Shown in pieces: positions 31,374 through 39,822 of a stretch of DNA of 64,000 nt. Below the pieces are notes generated by a model that searched no databases, had not been told where the DNA came from, and saw only the letters and a list, made by a program, of their open reading frames with translations. A program made the position numbers and the translations under genes. Position 1 is the first letter of the stretch. Every line of letters begins with the position of its first letter. This stretch comes from Anaerococcus mediterraneensis (lineage in GTDB: Bacteria; Bacillota; Clostridia; Tissierellales; Peptoniphilaceae): assembly GCF_900128415.1 (NCBI RefSeq), contig NZ_LT635772.1, positions 434,001 to 498,000 of the forward strand, written 5' to 3'.

Positions 31374-32422
31374 AAAGATACGATGAATTGATGCCTTTTT
31401 TATTAAAATACGAAAATGTAGCCTGGTATGAAGATGGCAAGGTCAAAATCCTAGACAGGAGAGTTTATCCTAGAGAAGTCAGATATGAAATCTGTACGAC
31501 CTACCAAGAAGTCATAAAAGCCATCCAAAACCTAGTGACCCAATCAGCTGGTCCATATACGGCTGTCGGCATGGGTATGGCTCTAGCTGCCTACCAGTCC
31601 AAAGACCTAGAGAAAGATGACCAAATCAAATTTTTGCAAAAAGCAGAAAGAGAGCTTGCAAATGCTAGGGTCACAACAGCCTCTAGGTATGGACAAATCA
31701 CATCTAGGGCCCTAGAGATTGGTATAAAGGCTATAGAAGAAGGCAGAGACCCTATAAAACCTATAGTCGATAATATCATAGAAGGCCTTAACCGCAGGTA
31801 CTCAACCATGATCGCCACAGGAGAATACCTCCTAGACCTCATACCAGAAAATGGGACCCTCCTTACCCAATGCTATGGGGAAACTATAATAGGGACCCTC
31901 ATTGCAGCAAGCAAAAAAACTGGCAAAAATTTCAAGGTCATATGTGCAGAGACAAGGCCATTTCTCCAAGGGGCAAGGCTTACAGCTTCTTGCTTTGTAG
32001 AGTCAGGCTTTGATACAACAATTGTCACCGACAATATGATAGGAGATATCATGCAAAAGGGCATGGTAGATGTCTTTAGCTCAGCTGCAGATTCTATTAC
32101 CGAGGACGGATCAGTAGTTAACAAGGTCGGGACCTTCCAGATGGCTCTTTTGGCCAAACATTTTGCTATCCCTTATTATGTGACAGGTATACCTGACAAG
32201 GGCAAGAAATCCCTAGATGATGTCAAAATCGAGATGAGAGATCCAGAAGATGTCCTAAGCCTTGGTGGGGTAAGACACACCCAAAAGGGTGTCAAAGGCT
32301 ATTACCCATCCTTTGACAAGACCCCATCAGACTTGGTGACTGGAGTTGTCACTGACAAGGGAGTTTTTAAGGCAAATGACCTTGGTAAATATTTTGAAAT
32401 CTCAGGCGAGGATTTTTATTAG
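31370..32422 (+). CDS. MtnA / eIF-2B alpha-beta-delta family sugar-1-phosphate isomerase
   Basis: 350 residues, usual MtnA length. The catalytic cysteine seems kept in TLLTQCYGE (THC in known enzymes) and the catalytic aspartate in SSAADSITEDG (GADRI). ETRPFLQGARLTA, VTDNMIG and NKVGTFQMALLAKH are family hallmarks. Known members open an aldose-1-phosphate to a ketose-1-phosphate: 5-methylthioribose, 5-deoxyribose or, in some, ribose-type substrates. Differences around CYGETIIG (usual C-N-A-G) suggest a substrate other than methylthioribose-1-phosphate. Its place between nucleoside transporter and aldolase points to the sugar made by PNP. Confidence 0.85.
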   Translation: MKRYDELMPFLLKYENVAWYEDGKVKILDRRVYPREVRYEICTTYQEVIKAIQNLVTQSAGPYTAVGMGMALAAYQSKDLEKDDQIKFLQKAERELANARVTTASRYGQITSRALEIGIKAIEEGRDPIKPIVDNIIEGLNRRYSTMIATGEYLLDLIPENGTLLTQCYGETIIGTLIAASKKTGKNFKVICAETRPFLQGARLTASCFVESGFDTTIVTDNMIGDIMQKGMVDVFSSAADSITEDGSVVNKVGTFQMALLAKHFAIPYYVTGIPDKGKKSLDDVKIEMRDPEDVLSLGGVRHTQKGVKGYYPSFDKTPSDLVTGVVTDKGVFKANDLGKYFEISGEDFY

Positions 32423-32430
32423 GAGTATAA

Positions 32431-33081
32431 ATGAAATTTGAAAAACAAAGACAGGACCTGGTTGATTTTGGCAAAAAAATGTCTAGAGAGGGCCTATCAC
32501 CAGGCACATCTGGCAACCTATCAATCTATATCAGAGAAGAAAACACAGTCCTAATCTCCCCATCAGGTATTGACTACGAGCTGACAAGGCCAGAGGATAT
32601 AGTGGCTATAGACCTCGATGGCAACATACTAGAGGGAGATAAAAAACCATCATCCGAATGGCATCTCCACACACTTTTTTACAAAAATAAGGACCATATA
32701 AATGCCATAGTCCATACCCACTCAGTCTATGCTACTTGCTTATCAGTCCTAAGAGAGGCCCTTGAACCTATCCACTATGTCATAGCAGATGCCAATACAA
32801 GTAGGGTCCCTTGTGCTGACTATGCGAGGTTTGGGACAGAAAAGCTTGCCCAAAATGCCCTAGAAGCTGCTGGAAAATCTGATGCAGTTTTGCTAGCCAA
32901 CCACGGTATGCTAGCTTGTGGGAAAGACCTAAAGAGTGCTTTTTCTCTGGCCAAAAATATTGAATACCTATCTCACTTGCAAATCTTAAGCAAGTCATGC
33001 GGCTCTCCCGTACTTTTAAGTGAGGATCAAATAGGAGAAGTCCTAGAGGCTTTTAAGACCTATGGTCAGGATAAAAAATAA
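32431..33081 (+). CDS. Class II aldolase (FucA/AraD family)
   Basis: 216 residues. Zinc ligands in HTHS (about 92-94) and ANHGML (about 155), catalytic glutamate in SSEWHLH (about 73), and PGTSGNLS near the N-terminus, as in fuculose-1-phosphate aldolase. Such enzymes split ketose-1-phosphates to DHAP plus an aldehyde. Directly downstream of the MtnA-like isomerase it would finish a route from nucleoside sugar-1-phosphate to DHAP, as known for MTA/5'-deoxyadenosine salvage (the DHAP shunt). The aldehyde product depends on the nucleoside used. Confidence 0.88.
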   Translation: MKFEKQRQDLVDFGKKMSREGLSPGTSGNLSIYIREENTVLISPSGIDYELTRPEDIVAIDLDGNILEGDKKPSSEWHLHTLFYKNKDHINAIVHTHSVYATCLSVLREALEPIHYVIADANTSRVPCADYARFGTEKLAQNALEAAGKSDAVLLANHGMLACGKDLKSAFSLAKNIEYLSHLQILSKSCGSPVLLSEDQIGEVLEAFKTYGQDKK

Positions 33082-33126
33082 TTTTTTCGGCAAAATTTAT
33101 CCATAGACAGGCAAAATTTTCATGGT

Positions 33127-33153
33127 ATAATATGAAAAATATAAAAAAATGTA
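33127..33153 (+). promoter_or_regulatory. Probable guaB promoter (approximate)
   Basis: TAGACA, 16 bases, then TATAAT within the 120-base gap between the aldolase and guaB. guaB may thus be transcribed separately from the nucleoside operon. Position to within some 30 bases. Confidence 0.4.
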
Positions 33154-33193
33154 TTGTTTTTATCGGTTGTTTCTAAGTTTTTACTATAATTAG

Positions 33194-34654
<1,461 letters not shown>

Positions 34655-34666
34655 AAACAAAAATAG

Positions 34667-34700
34667 AATCCATGGGCAAGTCCCATGGATTTTTTCTTTT
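34667..34700 (+). terminator. Terminator of guaB
   Basis: Perfect 10-bp stem AATCCATGGG/CCCATGGATT (34667-34676, 34682-34691) followed by T's. The stretch from 34700 to about 34915 is AT-rich and shows nothing further. Confidence 0.93.
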
Positions 34701-34917
34701 AGAAAAGCAAAGACAAATATTTTTAAAAATATACAAATTTTTAACCCTAGTATATAAGATCCTCAGTCTAAAAATTGACAAAATCCAAAAAAATTATCCT
34801 ACTCCAGTTTCCCTAAATTCTAAATTTCAAATCTGCGTTAATATCAATATATTTTAAAGAAAAGATAAATCTCACTAAATCTGTACAAGCCTTTTTTATT
34901 TGCTTAGAAAAAATAAA

Positions 34918-34976
34918 AACCTAAGCCTATCTGTGGATCTTGTTAGGTTTACAAGTTCCAAAGATAAACTTAGGTT
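34918..34976 (-). terminator. Nested-hairpin terminator of the alpha/beta hydrolase gene
   Basis: On the minus strand CCTAAG and CTTAGG close a structure whose interior holds a second hairpin (GGAACTTGT/ACAAGATCC, one mismatch). A T-rich tail follows. Confidence 0.6.
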
Positions 34977-34997
34977 ATTTTTATATTAGGTTTTTAC

Positions 34998-35801
34998 TTA
35001 TATCCTGTTATTGATCCAAGTAATAATATCTCCTATGACCTCATCTTTGATATATTCATTTAAAATCTCATGATAGAGGCCCTTATAAATTTTTATCTGG
35101 CAATCCTTAGAAGAGTTGTTTTCAAAAAAGTCCAAGCTATCCTTGAAATTGACCAAGGCATCATCCCTGCCATGGAGGATATAAACTGGGTAGGCAAAGT
35201 CTTTTTCATTTTCCTTAAACCAAATTAATCCCTCTTTTAGTGCATATAAAAGACCGATTTGGTATTTTTTTAGGTTGAGTGGATCTTTTACATAATCTTC
35301 CACGACCTCTTTTACAGAACATACCCCATCGCCAAGCTCATTTGGCACTTCTATATGAGGATCCAGTCCTGCTTCTACCGCATCTGCAAGCTTATTATTA
35401 TCATGGGTTAGACCACCAGAAGTTATGATACCGGCAAGTTTTTTATCCTTGTATTTGGCCCCATAAAGGGAAACTGCAAAACCACCCATAGAATGACCTA
35501 GCAAAAATACTGGTATGTCAGGATTTTCTTCTATAGCCTTATCTACAATGATATTTACATCTTCTAACATATCATTGTAATCTTTATAAAATCCTCTTTC
35601 GCCTTCTGATTTGCCATGGCCTCTATGGTCAAACCTGTAGGTTGATATTTTTTCTTCGTGAAGTTTTTCTGCCACATAATCATACCTACCCTGGTGTTCT
35701 GCAAGACCGTGGACAATGACAATAGCAGCCCTTGCCCCCTCAATTTCTTCCTTATTGAAAAATAAAGATGTGCCGTCAAATGATTTTATAAAATCTGTCA
35801 T
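34998..35801 (-). CDS. Alpha/beta hydrolase, monoacylglycerol lipase / lysophospholipase type
   Basis: 267 residues, serine-aminopeptidase S33 / Hydrolase_4 family. FDHRGHGKSEGERG oxyanion region, nucleophile GHSMGG (about residues 96-101), acid in HGRDDALV (about 209-216), and histidine in GLYHEILNE (about 244-251). No signal peptide is seen, so it is probably cytosolic. It likely cleaves acylglycerols or lysophospholipids. AGGAGG precedes the ATG. It is a single gene with its own terminator. Confidence 0.88.
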   Translation of the reverse strand: MTDFIKSFDGTSLFFNKEEIEGARAAIVIVHGLAEHQGRYDYVAEKLHEEKISTYRFDHRGHGKSEGERGFYKDYNDMLEDVNIIVDKAIEENPDIPVFLLGHSMGGFAVSLYGAKYKDKKLAGIITSGGLTHDNNKLADAVEAGLDPHIEVPNELGDGVCSVKEVVEDYVKDPLNLKKYQIGLLYALKEGLIWFKENEKDFAYPVYILHGRDDALVNFKDSLDFFENNSSKDCQIKIYKGLYHEILNEYIKDEVIGDIITWINNRI

Positions 35802-36133
35802 ATTTCCTCCTCGAAAACGTTTTTTTCTTATAAATTCTTACCCATTTTTATAAAAACCCCTACAAATATACATTCTTATTATATATTTTTATCTGTTTTT
35901 CATAAAGCAAATTCTCCCGATCCATAATTTTCTATTTCGTGATTATTTTTATATTTAAATCTTATTATCAAAATCTTTATATATCACAGCCTCGTTTTAC
36001 CCCTTTGTACTTAATCTTTAACCAACTTGTTTTTATTTGTATTAGGGCATTAGGTCTTGCCTGTCCTTTGTATCCTCATACCATAGATCAAGATTGTTAA
36101 CTCATTGTTTTTTGTAGATAATGCAAATCACTC

Positions 36134-36187
36134 TTGACAATACGGTTGATAGGTGTTATCATTATCCTAGTTAGTTAATCGATTGAC
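36134..36187 (+). promoter_or_regulatory. Promoter and operator region of the zinc operon
   Basis: TTGACA (36134-36139), 17-bp spacer, TATCAT (36157-36162). A Fur-family dyad TGATA-GGTGT-TATCA (36147-36161) overlaps the -10. A near-palindrome GTTAATCGATTGAC (36174-36187) lies downstream. Repression by a zinc-loaded Zur or AdcR-type protein would fit. The rest of 35802-36133 shows no gene. Confidence 0.55.
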
Positions 36188-36216
36188 AAAAAATATCAAT
36201 AAAAGAGGTAATTATA

Positions 36217-36903
36217 ATGAAAACTAATAAAAAATTCGGTCTAGTAGCCCTATTATCACTTGGACTAATTATGGCTGCTTGCCAAAATGACTCTGCAAAA
36301 GTAGAGACAAAAGAAGAAACAAAGGTAGAAGAACCAGCTAAAGCTGAGGAATCTAAAGAAAAAGAAGAAACAAAAGAAGAAACAAAAGTAGAAGAAAGCC
36401 AAGATCAAGTAAGTATGGCTGATTGGGAAGGCCAATGGAATGATATGGGTGGCTACCTAGAAAAGGCTGAAATCCAAGAAGCATTCAAAACCCTAGCTGA
36501 AAAAGAAAACACAGATGAAGCTTCTGCCAAAGAAGCTTATCTCAAAAAGAGAAAATGTGACTTCGGCGGTCTAGAAATCGCTGGTGACCATGTTAAATTC
36601 TTAAAAGAATTCCCAGATGCTAAGGGCGAAGTAATCGGCGAAGCTGACTATACATTCAAAGAAAAAATCGAAGTTGAACACGGTGGCCACAAACTTGAGT
36701 GGGACGTATTTGAAGCAAACAGCGAAGATGCTCCTTACAAAGTTCTCCTAATGATGCCTATCCACGGAGAGGAAAGCCTAACCCACTTCCACATGAGATA
36801 TGGCGATGACAAAGATAGCCTACTTAAAGAAGAAGGCTGGTACCCAACCTTTGTAAAACCATCTTCTACTGACGCACAAATAATAGATGAAATTACTGAA
36901 TAA
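36217..36903 (+). CDS. zinT: ZinT-family zinc-binding lipoprotein
   Basis: 228 residues. Lipoprotein signal GLVALLSLGLIMAAC (Cys at about 22), then a KE-rich linker of about 40 residues. The ZinT domain begins at MADWEGQWNDMGGYL and ends with HGEESLTHFHMRYG and EEGWYPTFVKPS, which include the HxH zinc ligands. ZinT proteins bind zinc outside the membrane and pass it to ZnuA. It is the first gene of zinT-znuA-znuC-znuB, and its end overlaps the annotated znuA start. Confidence 0.93.
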   Translation: MKTNKKFGLVALLSLGLIMAACQNDSAKVETKEETKVEEPAKAEESKEKEETKEETKVEESQDQVSMADWEGQWNDMGGYLEKAEIQEAFKTLAEKENTDEASAKEAYLKKRKCDFGGLEIAGDHVKFLKEFPDAKGEVIGEADYTFKEKIEVEHGGHKLEWDVFEANSEDAPYKVLLMMPIHGEESLTHFHMRYGDDKDSLLKEEGWYPTFVKPSSTDAQIIDEITE

Positions 36904-38272
36904 AACCTCTCCCCAAGCTAAGATTAAAAAAAATCTTAGCTTGGGCAGGTCCAAGAAAAAATTCTTTGCAATTTTTTCTATCTTTATTCTCTTTATGGCA
37001 AGTGCCTGCTCCAAAAATGACAAAAACTCGGCTGGTAAACCCCTAATATATACTTCATTCTATCCAGTCCATGACCTTTGTCAGATGATAGGAGCAGATA
37101 CAGTTGATGTAGAAAGTTTTATGCCCCTTGACAAAGACCCCCACATTTGGGAGCCTAGCCCTAAGGATATGAAAAGACTTGCTTCTTGTGATCTTTTGGT
37201 GGTAAATGGAGCAAATATGGAGCCTTGGCTAGATACAGTCAGGGAAAATCTCCCAGATTTGGATATCCTAAAACTATCTGACTCTGTTGATCTTATAACC
37301 TACAAGGGAGCAGCTGCTATCGGTGATTTTCAATACCTAGCTAGGCTTGACTTAGAAAAAGGCAAATCCAAAATAGATTTTGGCCATACCCACGAAGACA
37401 TGATGAGGGTAGCCTTTATAAAAGATGAGGGCCTAGAGGGCAAGGATTTGGTAAAAAAATGCAAGGATATTATGAGCCAAAAAGGCGAGCTTATCCACCA
37501 AAACTCCACTACAAAAATAGAAGAAGGCAAGGTTTATGGTATAGAAATGGGCCATGAATCTGGCCAAGTATTTTTTGATTTTCCAGAATCTGGCAAGTGG
37601 ATTTTTATAGCAGATAGGATCAGCGAAGACCTACTTCCTTATAATATTGCTGATAAAGATGGTAATTTCCTAAAGGATGATGGCAAAGAAGTATCTCTAA
37701 TGGAGGGCTCATCCTCAGGTTTTGATAAAATAACCTACGACCCTCATTCTTGGCTATCAATAGTCAATGCAAAAAAATACCTAAATGCTATCCAGGAAAA
37801 GCTGATAGAAAAATATCCAAAAAATGAAAGAATATATAAAAAAAATAAACTAAAATATGTAGACCAATTGACAGATATAGACGCAGAGTATAAGGAAAAA
37901 TTCTCCAAACTAGCAAAGGAGAGAAAAAATTTCCTAACCCTCCATTATGCCTACGCTTATCTAGCTAGAGATTTTGACCTAACCCAGTACCCTCTCCAGG
38001 GTCTTACAAGCCTTGAAAGTCCTAGTCTAAAGACAATCAAAAAGGCCGTTGATTTTTCTAATTACAACCATATATCAACAGTTTTTTATGAGTATGGACA
38101 AAATCCAAAACAGGCTGCCTCCCTTGCAGAGGAGATAGGTGGAGAAACCTCTCCACTAGCTTCTATGGAGTATGTCTCAAAAGAGCAAAAGGATAAAAAT
38201 CAAAATTATATAGATCTGATGAGAATGAACCTAGAAAATCTCTACAAGTCTATGACCAAGGAGGAAAGATGA
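36887..38272 (+). CDS. znuA: Zinc ABC transporter substrate-binding lipoprotein with a large inserted domain
   Basis: 461 residues against about 300-330 for ZnuA/AdcA. Signal KKFFAIFSIFILFMASAC, Cys at about 41. Family segments: KPLIYTSFYPVHDL, DPHIWEPSP (about 84-92), DPHSWLS (about 285), LHYAYAYLARDF and FYEYGQNPKQA. Between about 140 and 280, where relatives have a short His-rich loop, lies a domain of about 135 residues opening with FGHTHEDMMRV and containing GKWIFIADR. The start is uncertain: the ATG at 36887 has no ribosome site and gives an unusually long n-region. A 13-bp inverted repeat (36914-36945) lies in this zone. Confidence 0.88.
   Translation: MKLLNKTSPQAKIKKNLSLGRSKKKFFAIFSIFILFMASACSKNDKNSAGKPLIYTSFYPVHDLCQMIGADTVDVESFMPLDKDPHIWEPSPKDMKRLASCDLLVVNGANMEPWLDTVRENLPDLDILKLSDSVDLITYKGAAAIGDFQYLARLDLEKGKSKIDFGHTHEDMMRVAFIKDEGLEGKDLVKKCKDIMSQKGELIHQNSTTKIEEGKVYGIEMGHESGQVFFDFPESGKWIFIADRISEDLLPYNIADKDGNFLKDDGKEVSLMEGSSSGFDKITYDPHSWLSIVNAKKYLNAIQEKLIEKYPKNERIYKKNKLKYVDQLTDIDAEYKEKFSKLAKERKNFLTLHYAYAYLARDFDLTQYPLQGLTSLESPSLKTIKKAVDFSNYNHISTVFYEYGQNPKQAASLAEEIGGETSPLASMEYVSKEQKDKNQNYIDLMRMNLENLYKSMTKEER
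36914..36945 (+). repeat. Perfect 13-bp inverted repeat at the zinT-znuA junction
   Basis: CCAAGCTAAGATT and AATCTTAGCTTGG with a 6-A loop and no T run. In RNA it would form a stable hairpin just after the zinT stop, possibly protecting zinT mRNA or controlling znuA translation. Confidence 0.85.
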
Positions 38273-38940
38273 AAGCAATAGAAATAAAAGATTTGACCTT
38301 TGCCTACAATAAAATCCCTGTCATAAATTCTTGTGATTTTGACCTAGAGATGGGAGATTTGGCCCTTATTTTGGGCGGCAATGGTAGCGGCAAATCCACC
38401 CTCATAAAACTTATGATGGGCGAGCTAAAAAAAGATTCTGGGTCTATAAAACTTTTAGGGAAAAATATAGAAAATTACAAGTCATTCAAAGAAATTGGCT
38501 ATGTCCCTCAGATAAATATAGTCAATAAAATCTCCTTTCCAATAACTTGTTTGGAGCTTGTATCCCTAAATCTCTACGAAGACTTTGGCCCTATAAAAAT
38601 CCCAAGGAAATCTCACTACGACAAGGCTAGAGAAATCCTTATAAAAATGGGCATGGAAGCCTATATAAATACCCCCGTCAATGAACTATCAGGTGGTCTT
38701 GCCCAAAGGGCAATGATTGCCAAGGCTATGATAAACAATCCACAAATACTCATCCTTGATGAGCCAACAGCTGGAGTTGACAAGGATAGCAAGAAAAATT
38801 TCTTTGAAACTGTAGATATACTTTCAGAAAAATTTAATATTTCAATAGTAATGGTAACTCACGAGCTAAAAGAAATGGAAAGTCTAGATTTAGATATGAA
38901 AAAATATCAGATGATAGAAGGGAGGCTTGTAAAATGTTAG
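38269..38940 (+). CDS. znuC: Zinc ABC transporter ATP-binding protein
   Basis: 223 residues. Walker A GGNGSGKST (about 35-43), Q-loop VPQIN, signature LSGGLAQRAMIAKA, Walker B ILILDEPTAGVD, H-loop VTHELKEM. It belongs to the metal (Zn/Mn) ABC ATPases. The start overlaps znuA by four bases and the end overlaps znuB by seven. Confidence 0.94.
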   Translation: MKAIEIKDLTFAYNKIPVINSCDFDLEMGDLALILGGNGSGKSTLIKLMMGELKKDSGSIKLLGKNIENYKSFKEIGYVPQINIVNKISFPITCLELVSLNLYEDFGPIKIPRKSHYDKAREILIKMGMEAYINTPVNELSGGLAQRAMIAKAMINNPQILILDEPTAGVDKDSKKNFFETVDILSEKFNISIVMVTHELKEMESLDLDMKKYQMIEGRLVKC

Positions 38941-39728
38941 AATTTGCTTTTATGAGAAAAGCCCTCCTATCAGGCTTTTTGCTATCGATCATGATCCCTA
39001 TTATAGGTATAGTTATGGTCAACAGAAAAACATCTATGATAGGAGATGCCCTATCCCACACAGCCCTAGCTGGTGTTGGTATGGGACTGATCTTGGGTTT
39101 TGACCCACTTTTAGGTTCTGCCATTGTTTGTGTGGTGGCAGCCTTCCTTATAGAATTTATTAGAAAAAAATTCCCTCAATATGGGGATATGGCAACAGCT
39201 GTCATAATGAGTACAGGTCTAGGTATAGCTGCTATACTTTCAGATTTTGCCCCTGGTGGCAACTCCTTTGACTCCTATCTTTTTGGTTCGATTTCATCAA
39301 TCACCACAGCCGACCTTATAAATACATCCATAGTATTTGTATTGGTCCTAATTTTGTCAATTAGCAGATATGCAGCCCTCCTAGCCATAGCCATTGACCC
39401 AAATACAGCTAGACTTTCTGGCGTGAGGGTTAGGGCGATGGATGCTGTTTTTACCCTCCTATCGGCAATAACAATCGCACTATCTGTCAAAATTATAGGG
39501 GCCCTCATGGTTACAAGCCTTATAGTTTTGCCAGTAGCTACTTCCCTCATAGTAGCAAAATCCTACAAGCAGACATTTTTCATAACTATATGTCTTGGTA
39601 TCATCTATATGATGGTAGGGATCATAAGCTCCTACACCTTTGATATAAAGCCAGGTGGAGCTATAGTTATAAATGCCATAATAGGTATGGCCTTATTTGG
39701 TATATATAAAAAGTTTATAAGAAAATAG
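38934..39728 (+). CDS. znuB: Zinc ABC transporter permease
   Basis: 264 residues, ABC-3 family with about eight membrane helices. MIGDALSHTALAGVGMG near the start, SYLFGSI, and the conserved late segment VKIIGALMVTSLIVLPVATSLI are typical of ZnuB/AdcB. It is the last gene of the zinc operon. Confidence 0.94.
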   Translation: MLEFAFMRKALLSGFLLSIMIPIIGIVMVNRKTSMIGDALSHTALAGVGMGLILGFDPLLGSAIVCVVAAFLIEFIRKKFPQYGDMATAVIMSTGLGIAAILSDFAPGGNSFDSYLFGSISSITTADLINTSIVFVLVLILSISRYAALLAIAIDPNTARLSGVRVRAMDAVFTLLSAITIALSVKIIGALMVTSLIVLPVATSLIVAKSYKQTFFITICLGIIYMMVGIISSYTFDIKPGGAIVINAIIGMALFGIYKKFIRK

Positions 39729-39750
39729 TTTTATAAATATAGTAGTTGTT

Positions 39751-39794
39751 AAAAGCTTCTGAATTTCCTCCAATATTCAGAAGCTTTTTTTTAT
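39751..39794 (+). terminator. Terminator of the zinc operon
   Basis: AAAAGCTTCTGAAT pairs with ATTCAGAAGCTTTT, followed by T's. Confidence 0.92.
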
Positions 39795-39822
39795 AAAAAA
39801 TAAGCGGCCATTTGGTCGCTTA
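39795..39822 (-). terminator. Terminator of the P-type ATPase gene
   Basis: Minus strand TAAGCGACC-AAAT-GGCCGCTTA (one wobble) followed by T's; it overlaps the stop codon. Confidence 0.8.

Noticed and set aside
34672..34857. 61-codon frame after guaB
   Set aside because: It begins inside the guaB terminator and has no ribosome site or recognisable content.
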